In this document: positions 26,266 to 36,085 of the stretch, in pieces
Position numbering within the stretch: position 1 is the stretch's first letter
Layout: the number at the start of each line of letters is the position of its first letter
NCBI GenBank assembly: GCA_963797005.1
Contig: CAWCOF010000018.1
Location: forward strand, 62,001-126,000
DNA from: AWTP1-13 sp963797005
GTDB lineage: Bacteria; Pseudomonadota; Alphaproteobacteria; Rhizobiales; Hyphomicrobiaceae
Direction: 5' to 3'
DNA: 64,000 nt
Program-made: the position numbers and the translations under genes
The notes under the pieces: generated by a model
The model's input: the letters and a program-made list of their open reading frames with translations, nothing else
The model's database searches: none
Told to the model about the DNA's origin: nothing

Positions 26266-27204
26266 TCAGTGCGTCGTGGTGGAGACCAGGCGATCCCCGA
26301 AATAGAGGACCTTGCCGGCAGAAGCGGCGGTGCCGTCGTCGTAGACCTGGATGACCTCCTCGGGGAGGTGCTGCAGGTCAGACGCACGCAGGTAGTCGCG
26401 CATGGTCGTGCCGGTGCATTGAGAATCGACGTTGGGCGCACCGCGCCCCTCCGTCAGATCGTCGAGATGCACCGTGCGGAAATCGATGCTGTAGCGGGCA
26501 TAGTCGGTCGTGTTCGGCACCGTCTCGTGCAGATGGGCGCCGGAGAAGAGGATGATGCTGCCGGGCTCGGGAACGAAGCTCATGGTCACGGGCTCGAGCG
26601 GCTGCTGGGGCTTGGGCTGCTCGCGCGTGTCGGTCTTCACGTGGCTGGCCGCGCTGGCGCGGTTCTTCGTGTTCCACTCGTAGTAGTTGTAGATCGAGGA
26701 GTTGTTCTTGACCGGCTCGCGGAAGTAGCGGGGATAGAAGGCCATGCTGTTGTTGGGCTCGATCGGATAGACCGGCATCCACCAGTTGAGCTGGCACATG
26801 GGCGCCGAGTACCAGGTGTCGCGATGCGGATGGAAGGCATAGGCGATGCCGGCGGACAGGAAGCCCGAGGGGTAGGCCGAGCGCAAGCGCGGAACATCGA
26901 AGTAGAGCTTGTCGAGATCAACATCGTTCTCGCGCATGATCTGCCTGATCAGCGCCTTGCTTTCCGGGTGATGGATGAACTTGGGCTTCAGCACCGAGAG
27001 AATCGCCGCCACCTCCTCCGCGGTCCGATGCTTGTGGAGCAGGCGCGGGTCGTGCGGCGCGAAGGCCTCCTCCAGCATCTGCCGCGCAAGGGCGATCAGG
27101 GCTTCGGTGCCCGCGCTCGCGGACAGGATGATGAGATCGCCGTCGAAGAGACGCTGGCGGCGGCGCGCGTCATCCATCTTCGGATCGAAGTACACTGACG
27201 ACAT
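26266..27204 (-). CDS. Putative 2-oxoglutarate/Fe(II)-dependent oxygenase
   Basis: A 312-residue protein with the features of a double-stranded beta-helix oxygenase. A His-x-Asp pair lies in AFHPHRDTWYSAP near residue 125, the distal His in FSGAHLHETVPN near 230, and the 2-oxoglutarate-binding Arg in ARYSIDFRTVHLDD. The pattern is closest to phytanoyl-CoA dioxygenase-like proteins, which hydroxylate small molecules. The substrate is unknown. I start at the ATG at 27204 (MSSVYFDPKMDD); the frame extends upstream without homology. It stands alone, facing the repeat island, and has no biosynthetic genes beside it. Confidence 0.75.
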   Translation of the reverse strand: MSSVYFDPKMDDARRRQRLFDGDLIILSASAGTEALIALARQMLEEAFAPHDPRLLHKHRTAEEVAAILSVLKPKFIHHPESKALIRQIMRENDVDLDKLYFDVPRLRSAYPSGFLSAGIAYAFHPHRDTWYSAPMCQLNWWMPVYPIEPNNSMAFYPRYFREPVKNNSSIYNYYEWNTKNRASAASHVKTDTREQPKPQQPLEPVTMSFVPEPGSIILFSGAHLHETVPNTTDYARYSIDFRTVHLDDLTEGRGAPNVDSQCTGTTMRDYLRASDLQHLPEEVIQVYDDGTAASAGKVLYFGDRLVSTTTH

Positions 27205-27418
27205 GGGAAGCTCCCCGTACTCGTACACAACTCGTCGAGATCGCGTTCCCCGCCCGCAATGACACACGCGACTACCGTAACTTAAGGCTATCCTGTGGAC
27301 TGGCAGTTGTGAAGCGCCCCTTGGTCGCGCGTCGCAAGCGCGCAACAGCCGGACGGACGCCTGCCAGGAAGGTAAATGGGTAAATGTGAGCATTACTGCA
27401 TGCGCGGAGGCATGGCCG

Positions 27419-27985
27419 GTGAATGTCTTGGAAAACCCACCCGAGCTGCGGCTGCGTCCCGCCACGCCCGAGGACCGATTTCGGGTGCGGCGCTGGCTCG
27501 CAGCGCCGCAAGACCATGGGCGCTGGCGTAGCGCGGCCGGCGCCGAGGCCGAGATCACGCTGGCAATGGGCAGCGAGGCGGCGCTTGCCCGCATCATCGA
27601 ATTCGGGGGCGAGCCGATCGGCTATGCGCAGGCGGTCGAGATCGGGCTATGGGGACAGGACCGGCCCGAAGCCCTGGCGCCCGGCACCTGGGACATCGAC
27701 CTCTTCATCGCCGAAGAGGCACACCAGGGGCGTGGACTCGAGGCCGCCGCGCTCGGGCTGCTCGCCGAAGAGGTGTTCACGACCACGCTCGCGGTTGCCT
27801 GCTGTGCCGTCGTCGCGGTCAGGAACGAGGCCGGCGTTCGGTCTTACGAGCGGGCTGGGTTCCGCTGGCAGCGGATCTGGGACGACGCGATGCTTGGGCC
27901 CTGCTGGGTGATGCTGAAGGACCGCCCTGCCCAGCGGCAACATCGCCGATCTGACCCGCCGCCACCAGCAGCCGCGAAACGGTGA
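27419..27985 (+). CDS. GNAT family N-acetyltransferase
   Basis: A 188-residue GNAT acetyltransferase related to the AAC(6')/RimJ group. RLRPATPEDRFRVRRWLAAP starts the fold, and the acetyl-CoA P-loop is EEAHQGRGLEAAALGLL (Q-x-x-G-x-G/L). AVRNEAGVRSYERAGFRWQR is the usual C-terminal motif. GTG at 27419 is preferred because GCGGAGG lies 9 bases upstream; an in-frame GTG at 27386 is possible. The last 167 bases overlap the 3' end of the convergent NAD-glutamate dehydrogenase gene on the other strand. Its substrate cannot be predicted; resistance to aminoglycosides should not be assumed. Confidence 0.8.
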   Translation: MNVLENPPELRLRPATPEDRFRVRRWLAAPQDHGRWRSAAGAEAEITLAMGSEAALARIIEFGGEPIGYAQAVEIGLWGQDRPEALAPGTWDIDLFIAEEAHQGRGLEAAALGLLAEEVFTTTLAVACCAVVAVRNEAGVRSYERAGFRWQRIWDDAMLGPCWVMLKDRPAQRQHRRSDPPPPAAAKR

Positions 27986-30900
27986 GCGTCCCCTCGCCGA
28001 CGACCTCCTGCAGCGTGGACCTGACGCGGGCGAGCCTCTCCCCCTGCTCGGCTAGCCAGGTGTCGGCCTCGGCCGCGCCTTGCCGGATGGCATCGCGGGT
28101 AAAGGCGGCCTGAGCCGCCTCGAGCTGGGTGCGCGCCCGGGCCACGGCCATGCGGTCGTAGTAGTCGGGGGTGGGAATGGCGTCGGCCCTGGCGCCGAGG
28201 TCGGCAAGGTGGAGGTGCTCGCCGATGCCAAGGTAGAGGCGCGCCACATCCGGCACCGGCGTGCCCGTCTCCTCGCCGATCTCCGTGATCGGCGGCGCCA
28301 GGGCGAGGATGCCGAGCTCGGCAATGTCGCGAGCAACGTTGAGGGGGACGCCGCCGGCGCTGAGCCGCGTCGCCTCCTCGTCCAGCGCGCCGCGACGGCG
28401 TGGCGGGAGCACGCTGTCAAGCGCGGGTTTGAGCGCGGCAATGCCCGCCTTGTGCCGGACGATGGTGCCGACGAGATCGGCCAGCGCCGCGCCGTTGTGC
28501 ACGAACCACAGCGTCTGCGCGGCAACGAGGTCCTGCGTCACCTGATAGAGCGCAAGCTGCGCCTCGCCCTTGACCTTGCCGTCCAGCGCGTCGATCCGCT
28601 CCCACAGCGCGAGCAGGTCGAACACCTCGCGGGCAGCAAGCGAGGCAACCACCACCTCGGCCGTCGTGCGGCGCGTCTCGTCCGCCAGCACCACCGCCAT
28701 CGGCGGGCCACCCCGGTTGACGACGGCATTGGTGAGGCCGAGCGCGATGATCTCGCGGCGCAGGCTGTGCTCTTCCATGTCGGCTGAGAACCGCTCGCGC
28801 AGGGCCTGGGGAAAGTAGCGCGCAAGCCAGGGCTGCGCCTGCGGCTCGTCGGGCACGCCGCTGCGCAGCAGGTCGTCCTGCAGCGCGATCTTGGCGTAGC
28901 TCAGGAGCACGGCGAGCTCCGGCCGCGAGAGCCCGCGCCCGGCGCGGATCCGCTCCTCGATCTCCTGGTCGCCCGGCAGCGCCTCCAGCGGTCGGTCGAG
29001 CAGGCCGCGCGCCTCCAGCGCCCGCATGAGGAGCCCGTAGCTCGAAAGCTCGCGCGTGCTGCGGCACTCGGCGAGACTGAGCGCGAGCGACTGCTGGTAG
29101 TTGTTGCGAAGCGACGCCGCCGCCACATCCTCGGTCATCTCGCCGAGCAACTTGTTGCGGGCGGCGATCGTCAGCCGGCCCGCACGGATCGCCGGGTTGA
29201 GGGCGACTCTTGATGTTGACCTCCTGATCGGAGGTGTTCACGCCCGCGGAGTTGTCGATGAAATCGGTATTGATGCGGCCGCCGCCCGCTGCGAACTCGA
29301 TGCGCGCGCGCTGCGTCATGCCCAGGTTGGCGCCCTCGCCGATCACGCGTGCGCCGAGCTCGGCGGCGGCCACCCGCAAGGGATCGTTGGCGCGGTCGCC
29401 AGCGTCCGCATCGGTCTCGGCGGATGCGCGCACATAGGTGCCGATGCCGCCGAACCACAACAGATCCGTCGGGCTCTTGAGGAGCGCGCGCATCAGCTCG
29501 TTGGGGGCGAGGCTCGCCGCGTCGACGCCGATCAACTTGCGCATCTCGTCGCTGAGCGTGATCGACTTGGAGCTGCGCGGGAAGATGCCGCCGCCCTTGG
29601 AGATCCTGGCCTTGTCGTAGTCCTGCCAGCTCGAGCGCGGCAGATCGAACAGGCGCTTGCGCTCCGCCCAGGCGTCGGGCCCGGGCTCGGGGTCGATGAA
29701 GATGTCGCGGTGGTCGAAGGCGGCGAGGAGCCTCGTCTCCTTGGAGAGCAGCATGCCGTTGCCGAACACGTCGCCCGACATGTCGCCGACGCCGATCGCG
29801 CGGAAGGGCTGGCGCTGGATATCGATGTCCATCTCGCGGAAATGGCGCTTGACGCACTCCCAGGCGCCGCGCGCGGTGATGCCCATGCCCTTGTGGTCGT
29901 AGCCGGCCGAGCCGCCCGAGGCGAAGGCGTCGCCGAGCCAGAAGCCGTGCGCTTCAGAGATCTCATTGGCGATGTCGGAGAAGGTGGCGGTGCCCTTGTC
30001 GGCGGCGACGACGAGGTAGGCGTCGTCCTCGTCGTGGCGCACGACTTGGCGTGGCGGCACGATCTTGCCGTTCTCGATGTTGTCGGTGATGTCGAGCAGG
30101 GCGGAGATGAAGATGCGGTAGGCGGCAATGCCCTCCTTCTGGATCTCCTCGCGCGCGCCGCCGCGCGGCAGCCACTTCGCCAGAAAGCCGCCCTTGGCGC
30201 CCGAGGGCACGATGACGGCGTTCTTGACGCGCTGAGCGCGCACGAGACCCAGCACCTCGGTGCGGAAGTCCTGGGCGCGGTCGGACCAGCGGATGCCGCC
30301 GCGGGAGATCGGCGCAAAGCGCAGGTGCACGCCCTCGACGCGCGGCGCGTAGACCCAGATCTCGCGGAACGTGCGCGGCTGCGGCGCGGCCTCCACGGCA
30401 TGGCCGTCGAACTTGAAGGCCAGCGTCGCGACCGGGCGGCCGGACGCATCCGTCTGGTAGAAGTTGGTGCGCACCGTGGCCGAGACGAGGTTCAGGAGCT
30501 GGCGCAGGATACGGTCCTCATCGAGGCTCGGCACGGCGGCAAGCGCAGTCTCGATGCGGGCGCGGATCGGCGCCTCCGCCTCCCGGCGGGCGGCCGGATC
30601 GAGGCGGCGGGCGGGATCGAAGCGCAGATGGAAGAGCTCCAGGAACTCGCGGGCGAGCGCGGCATGGCCGTTCAGCGTGTCGGCGAGGTAGCGCAGACCG
30701 AAGGGCGTGCCCAGCTGGCGCAGGTAGGCCGCATAGGCCCTGAGCACGGCAACCTCGCGCCAGTCGGCGCTGGCGCCGATGATCAGGCGATTGAAGCCGT
30801 CGTTGTCGGCCTCGCCGCGGAACACGGCGCGGAAGCACTCCTCCAGCCGCTTGTCGTGGCGGCCAATATCGATCGGCGTGCCATCGGCCGATTCGAGCAC

Positions 30901-32733
30901 CATGTCGTGCAGGGTGACGTCGCGCTCGCCATCCTCGAAGCGCGGCAGGACGTCGTAGGAGCGCTCGTCGATGGCCGAGAAGCCCATGTTCTCGAGCACC
31001 GGCACGCGCTCCGACAGGCTGATCGGCGTGCCGAAGCGGTAGACGGCGGCGTGGATGCGATGCGCCGGCGCATCCGTCTCGCGATAGAAATCGATGGCGA
31101 TCGGGCGATCGGGACCGAGCCGCTCGATGCGCTCGATGTCCTCGAGCGCGCGCTTTGCCGGAAACGTCTCGGCGTAGCCCGAAGAGAAAGCCGAGCCGTA
31201 CTTGGCCTGCAGGTCTTCGGCCCGGCTGCCGAGACCGGCGATGGCATCGGCCAGGCGGTCGTCCCAGGTGCGGACGATGTCGGCGATGTGACGCTCGAGC
31301 GCGGACGTATCGGGCTGCGGCGTCTCGCCCGAATAGCGCGCGACGATGAACTGCACCCGCACCAGCGGCCGATGGGCGAAGTGGGGATAGAACGCGACCA
31401 CGCTGCCCTCGTAGGCTTCCGACAACAGGTCGCCGATCTTCTCGCGCACCCGCGTGTTGTAGCGGTCGCGGGGAACGTAGACGAGCGCCGACACGAACCG
31501 GTCGAAGCGGTCGATGCGGGCGAACACGCGAATACGCGGGCGGGTCTCGAGCTCGAGGATTCCCTCGGCCCACTCCTGCAGCTCGTCCGCGCCGATCTGG
31601 AACAGCTCGTCGCGGGGAAACGTGTCCAGAATGTTGAGCAGCGCCTTGCCGTCGTGGCTGGCCGGCGGATAGCCCGACGTCTCGATCACGCGCGCCACCT
31701 TGTGGCGCAGGAACGGGATCTCGGCCGGCGCGCGCACATAGGCGTGCGAGGTGAAAAGGCCGATGAGGCGGATCTCGCCGGTGGGGGTAGCGCCGCCGCC
31801 GTAGGTCTTGATGCCGATGTAGTCCATGTGCGAGCGCCGGTGCACGCGGGCGACCACATTGGCCTTGGCGACAATGAGCGGCGCGGGCGCAAAGAAGAAC
31901 CGGCGCACCTCCGGCGTCATGGCGACGAGCTCGGCCCCGCGGCGCAGCACCTTGACGGCCTCGTCGCGCAGGATGCCGAGGCCGGGGCCGCCGCGGGGGA
32001 CGAGGTCGCCGGTCTCGGCATCACCGTCGAGCTCGTATTGGCGCGCGCCAAGGAAGGTGAAATTGCCGGCCTCCAGCCATTTCAGGAAGGCAATCGATTC
32101 GGCCAGGAGGTCGGCCGGCACGTCCCGCGGCCCGGCCTCGAGGTCGGCGATCGCCCGGCGGAGGCACTCGAGCATCGGCCGCCAGTCCGCGACGACCGCG
32201 CGCACCTCGTCCAGAATGCCACCCAGCGCGTCGATGAGATCGCGCCCCGTGGCATCGTCGAGCACCTTGGTGTGGAGGGCGATGTAGCTTTCCTGGCACC
32301 CGTCCGCCCAGCCCCGGTCGCCGGGGCCGACGATGTCCTCCAGGCGCCCGGCCTTGTCGCGCCGGGTCTTGAAGATGGGGTGGAACAGGTAGCGCACGTC
32401 GAGCCCGCGCGCCTGCAGCTCGCCCATCACCGAGTTGACCAGGAACGGCATGTCGTCATTGAGGATCTCGATGACGGAGCCTTCCTCGATGCGCAAGTCC
32501 GCCGGCTGGCCGCGCAGACGGATCTTGTGCCGTCCGCGGGGCTTCTCGGCGATGAAATCCAAGGCCTCGCGGACATTGCCGGCGAGCCAGTCGGCAGACG
32601 TCCCGGCCAGCTCCTTGAGGTCCTTGTGCCCGTAGAGAAGGGGGGCGAACGCCACCGCCAGCGGCCTCTTGCCCAGCGCCTGCGTCACCTGCCTGTAGAT
32701 GCCGTCTTGGTCCGCTTGCAGGCGAGTCGCCAT
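27819..32733 (-). CDS. NAD-specific glutamate dehydrogenase, large (180 kDa) class, with one frameshift
   Basis: An about 1638-residue NAD-GDH of the large bacterial class, which deaminates glutamate to 2-oxoglutarate and ammonia. The N-terminal ACT-like half is followed by the catalytic core: ISRGGIRWSDRAQDFRTEVLGL, VIVPSGAKGGFLAKW, DMSGDVFGNGMLLS and GGIGTYVRA. The start ATG at 32733 gives MATRLQADQDGIYRQV, preceded by a GAGAAAG box. Near 29210 the frame shifts: VNIK continues in the next frame as VALNPAIRAGRLTIAARNKLLGEM. One extra base would explain it. The C-terminal tail overlaps the GNAT gene. Confidence 0.92.
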
Positions 32734-32858
32734 GGCGCTTTCTCCCTCGGCAGGTCGAGCACGCACCTTTTGGACTGCCCCGCCAGGATTGACAATGCGC
32801 CGGATCGGTCGTTGACAATCGCATCGTGATCGACGGATGCGAAAGAAGGTGGCCGGCC

Positions 32859-33476
32859 ATGGCGGGTAAAGCAAAAGTGACCGCGCTCGATCTCGGTCCC
32901 GACGCAGCGCTCGAGCCGGACAACGAAGCTTATTTCGCCAAGTGCATGGAGAAGCTCGGCTTCGTGCCGAACGTGCTCAGGGCGTATGCCTTCGACAACG
33001 CCAAGCTCAGGGCATTCATTGCAATGGCCGACGACCTGATGCTGGCGGACAGCGGCCTCTCCAAGCTCGAGCGCGAGATGATCGCGGTGGCGGTCAGCGC
33101 CGTTAACCATTGTCACTATTGCCTGACCGCGCACGGGGCAGCCGTGCGCCAGCGCGCGGGCGATCCGGTGATGGGCGAGCTGATCGTGCAGAACTACCGC
33201 GCCGCCGGCCTGCCGGCCCGCCAGAAGGCGATGCTCGACTTCGCCGTCAAGCTCACCGAGGCGCCGGACAAGATCGAGGAAGACGACCGCCAGGGCTTGC
33301 GCGATGCGGGTTTGAGCGACCGCGATATCTGGGACATCGCCGCGGTTGCCGCCTTTTACAATATGTCGAACCGGCTGGCCGCCGCCACTGACATGCGCCC
33401 CAATGACGAGTATCATTTCATGGTGCGCCAGCGGGCCTCCTCGGAAGCGGCGTCCACAGCCAAGCGGCGCCGCTAG
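32859..33476 (+). CDS. AhpD-like peroxidase-related enzyme
   Basis: A 205-residue protein of the AhpD/carboxymuconolactone decarboxylase-like fold. The redox motif NHCHYCLTAHGAAV holds the two Cys residues and the proton-relay His expected of alkylhydroperoxidase D. The group is annotated as peroxidase-related enzyme. KLEREMIAVAVSAVNH and AVAAFYNMSNRLAAA flank the site. The ATG at 32859 has AAGAAGG upstream; a GTG 11 codons earlier is possible. It diverges from the glutamate dehydrogenase and precedes a ParA-like gene. Reducing partners such as AhpC are not seen here. Confidence 0.9.
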   Translation: MAGKAKVTALDLGPDAALEPDNEAYFAKCMEKLGFVPNVLRAYAFDNAKLRAFIAMADDLMLADSGLSKLEREMIAVAVSAVNHCHYCLTAHGAAVRQRAGDPVMGELIVQNYRAAGLPARQKAMLDFAVKLTEAPDKIEEDDRQGLRDAGLSDRDIWDIAAVAAFYNMSNRLAAATDMRPNDEYHFMVRQRASSEAASTAKRRR

Positions 33477-33620
33477 GGCTACCCACGTCGCTCCTGTGAC
33501 GGAGCGGTTTCTGCCGACCTGGCGGCGACCGCACAGGTTGGACACGGCGGCCTTGCAAGTGGGACCCGGAGTCTGCCACATTTGCACTGCACACCAGCTG
33601 GATCGCGCCGGGTGAGCAGG

Positions 33621-34547
33621 ATGGAAACAGGACAGGGCGGGCGGACCGGTTCCGGCGAAATGCGCAACGTATTGGCGGTGATGAACACCAAGGGTGGGGT
33701 CGGCAAGTCCACACTCGTGCTGGCTATGGCGGAAACGCTGTCCGCGCAGTTCCGCAAGAACGTCCTGATCATCGATTCCGACTCGCAGGCCAGCATCAGC
33801 GCCATGCTGCTGTCGGTCGCCAACCTGCACCGCCTGCAATCGGACGGGCTCACCATCGTCGACCTGCTCGTTGCCAGCGTGCTCAACAACGTGGCGGTCG
33901 ACTGGCCGAAATTCGTCGTCGGCGGCGTCTCCGACGTGGACGAGGCGCGCACCGTCTACCTGATCCCCAGCGACATGCAGCTCACGCTGTTCGAGCGCGA
34001 GGTCTCCAAGGAAAGCCTGCATGGCCGGCTGCGCGCGAGCATCGCCGGACTTCTCAACCACGTGCGCAGCGTGTTCGACGTGGTGCTGATCGACTGCCCG
34101 CCGGGGCTCTCCGTCCTGACGGAGTCCTGGCTCAGGGAGGCGGACTTCCACATCTCGCCGACCAAGCCCGACTACGTGTCGACCTGCGGGCTGGAGGTGT
34201 TCCGCCGCTTCAAGAGCCTCAACCCGGAGATGGGCTTTGCCGAGAACCTCGGCGTCATCATCAACATGAAAGAGGGCCACTCCAGCGTCGATGCGGACTA
34301 CCAGAAGTGGCTGACCGACAATCCCGCCAACCGCGTGTTCAAGAACACGGTGCCGCGCACCAGCGCGCTGCAGCATGCCGCGCAGCTGAGCCCCGTCGAA
34401 CGGTCCTACGTCGCCAAGTATCCAGGCGAATCGGGCAACTCGATCAAGGGCATCTGCAATGAACTTCTCGAGCGGCTGGCAGTGGCCCAGGCGGAAGGGC
34501 CGTCGGCGTCTGTGCCTCCGCCGGCCGTGCAACCCGAAGCGTCCTAG
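33621..34547 (+). CDS. ParA/MinD-family ATPase
   Basis: A 308-residue P-loop ATPase of the ParA/MinD/Soj superfamily, which oscillates or partitions DNA or protein cargo. The deviant Walker A is NTKGGVGKSTLVLAMAETL, with the signature Lys in KGGVGK; Walker B is DVVLIDCPPGLSVL; a further DSDSQASIS motif follows the A box. There is no adjacent ParB or centromere-like repeat, so chromosome partition is unlikely. ATG at 33621 is taken; another ATG sits 13 codons later. The nearby lyase gene starts 42 bases after the stop on the same strand. The cargo is unknown. Confidence 0.85.
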   Translation: METGQGGRTGSGEMRNVLAVMNTKGGVGKSTLVLAMAETLSAQFRKNVLIIDSDSQASISAMLLSVANLHRLQSDGLTIVDLLVASVLNNVAVDWPKFVVGGVSDVDEARTVYLIPSDMQLTLFEREVSKESLHGRLRASIAGLLNHVRSVFDVVLIDCPPGLSVLTESWLREADFHISPTKPDYVSTCGLEVFRRFKSLNPEMGFAENLGVIINMKEGHSSVDADYQKWLTDNPANRVFKNTVPRTSALQHAAQLSPVERSYVAKYPGESGNSIKGICNELLERLAVAQAEGPSASVPPPAVQPEAS

Positions 34548-34589
34548 CGGCTGCCACTGGCAGCACCCTCCTGACCCGGCAGGTCCGCG

Positions 34590-35930
34590 ATGCCGTCGAC
34601 GGTCTTCGATTCCGACATTTTTCGCGATGCTTTCGGCTCGGCACCGATGCGCGCCATTTTCTCCGACGAAGCGAGCGTCGCGCGCTACGTCGAGGTGGAG
34701 GTGGCGCTCGCCGCCGTCGAGGGCCGCCTGGGCGTGATCCCCAAGGACGCGGCCGCGGCGATCAAGCGGCAGGCGCGCGCCGAGGCGATCGATCTCGCCA
34801 AGCTCAAGCAGGAGACCGACCTCGTCGGCTACCCGATCGTCGGCGTGGTGCATCAGCTCGCCAAGCAGTGCGGCGAGGCGGGCCGCTATCTCCACTGGGG
34901 CGCGACGACCCAGGACATTATGGATTCTGCCGTCGTCCTGCAGATGCGCGAGGCGCTGGCCCTCGTCGAGCAGGATCTCGACGCGCTCGAGACGGCGCTG
35001 GCGGCGCTGGCGAAGAAGCACGCCAAGACGGTGATGGCGGGCCGCACGCATCTCCAGCACGCGCTGCCCGTCACGTTCGGCTACAAGGCCGCCGTCTGGC
35101 TCAGCATGATCCTGCGGCACAGGGAGCGGCTGGCGCAGCTTCGCCCGCGCGTGCTCGTCGGCCAGTTCGCAGGCGCCGCCGGCACGCTCGCCTCGCTCGG
35201 GGACAAGGGCCTCGCCGTGCACGACGGGCTGATGAAGGAGCTGGGCCTCGGCCGCGCGACCATGCCCTGGCACGTCGCCCGCGACGGCCCGGCGGAGACG
35301 GTGGCGTTCCTGGCGCTGGTGACGGGGACGCTCGCCAAGATCGCCACCGACGTGGCGCTGATGATGCAGACCGAGGTGGGCGAGGCGTTCGAGCCGTTCG
35401 CGGAAGGGCGCGGCTCGTCCTCGACCATGCCGCAGAAGCGCAACCCGATCTCGTGCGAGCTGATCCTGGCGGCGGCGAAGATCGTGCGCCAGCATGCGGG
35501 CTTGATGCTCGATGCCATGGCCGCGGACCACGAGCGCGCCACCGGCCCCTGGCACCTGGAATGGGTGGCGATCCCCGAGGCCTTCATCGCCACCGCCGGC
35601 GCACTCAAGCAGGCGCGGTTCATGCTGGAGGGGCTGATCGTCGAGCCGGAGCGCATGCGCCGCAACCTCGACCTTACCGGCGGGCTGATCGTGGCGGAGG
35701 CGGTGATGATGGCGCTGGCCGAGCACACCGGGCGGCAGGCGGCGCACGACCTCGTCTACGGCGCCTGCCGCGCGGCGCTCGACAAGGGCACGACCTTGCT
35801 GGTGGAGCTGGAGCAGCGCCCCGAGGTGACGCGGCATCTGGACAAGAAGCGCCTCGCCAAGCTGACCGACCCGGTCAACTATCTGGGCTCCGCCTCCGCC
35901 ATGGTCCACCGCGCGCTGCAGGGGCGGTGA
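34590..35930 (+). CDS. Class-II fumarase/aspartase-superfamily lyase (adenylosuccinate lyase / 3-carboxymuconate cycloisomerase type)
   Basis: A 446-residue protein of the fumarase/aspartase superfamily. Conserved blocks are TDLVGYPIVGVVHQLAK, HWGATTQDIMD, AGRTHLQHALPVTFG and the superfamily signature GRGSSSTMPQKRNPI. The flexible-loop Ser and neighbouring MPQK are intact, so it should be active. The N-terminal FRDAFGSAPMRAIFSDEASVARY and overall length fit the PcaB-like cycloisomerase/adenylosuccinate lyase-like subgroup better than the main PurB of purine synthesis. The substrate is left open. A repeat element begins immediately at the stop codon. Confidence 0.85.
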   Translation: MPSTVFDSDIFRDAFGSAPMRAIFSDEASVARYVEVEVALAAVEGRLGVIPKDAAAAIKRQARAEAIDLAKLKQETDLVGYPIVGVVHQLAKQCGEAGRYLHWGATTQDIMDSAVVLQMREALALVEQDLDALETALAALAKKHAKTVMAGRTHLQHALPVTFGYKAAVWLSMILRHRERLAQLRPRVLVGQFAGAAGTLASLGDKGLAVHDGLMKELGLGRATMPWHVARDGPAETVAFLALVTGTLAKIATDVALMMQTEVGEAFEPFAEGRGSSSTMPQKRNPISCELILAAAKIVRQHAGLMLDAMAADHERATGPWHLEWVAIPEAFIATAGALKQARFMLEGLIVEPERMRRNLDLTGGLIVAEAVMMALAEHTGRQAAHDLVYGACRAALDKGTTLLVELEQRPEVTRHLDKKRLAKLTDPVNYLGSASAMVHRALQGR

Positions 35931-36073
35931 CTGTCATCCCGGAATTTCGCGAAGCGAAATATCCGGGACCCAGGGCCATAGGTGCGCGCATCGTATGTGG
36001 CCCCTGGGTCCCGGCTCGCGCGCTGACGCGCGCGGCCGGGATGACAGCGCTTCGCGAAATTCCGGGATGACAG
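35931..36073 (+). repeat. Composite inverted-repeat element, copy 1 (143 bp)
   Basis: Begins CTGTCATCCCGGAATTTCGC and ends with the complementary GCGAAATTCCGGGATGACAG. Inside are GGGACCCAGGG / CCCTGGGTCCC and CGCGCGCTGACGCGCGCG palindromes. It abuts the preceding stop codon. Copy 2 at 37085-37225 is the reverse complement with only a few differences (TAGGTGCGCGC versus CAGGTGCGC). The two copies flank the damaged hydroxyacid dehydrogenase. Confidence 0.9.
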
Positions 36074-36085
36074 TCGAAGCGTCCA

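Noticed and set aside
27419..27985. Aminoglycoside resistance gene
   Set aside because: The GNAT fold resembles AAC(6')-type enzymes only at family level; nothing in the sequence or context supports resistance.
29101..32829. 1242-codon open frame on the plus strand opposite NAD-GDH
   Set aside because: It is the antisense shadow of a recognised protein in GC-rich DNA, has biased Arg/Gly/Val/Asp composition and shows no domain.
33621..34547. parA of a plasmid or chromosome partition locus
   Set aside because: No ParB gene or parS-like repeats are adjacent, and the neighbours are metabolic genes.
32685..35909. 1074-codon minus-strand frame opposite the AhpD-like, ParA-like and lyase genes
   Set aside because: Three recognised plus-strand genes explain this interval; the long frame reflects high GC.
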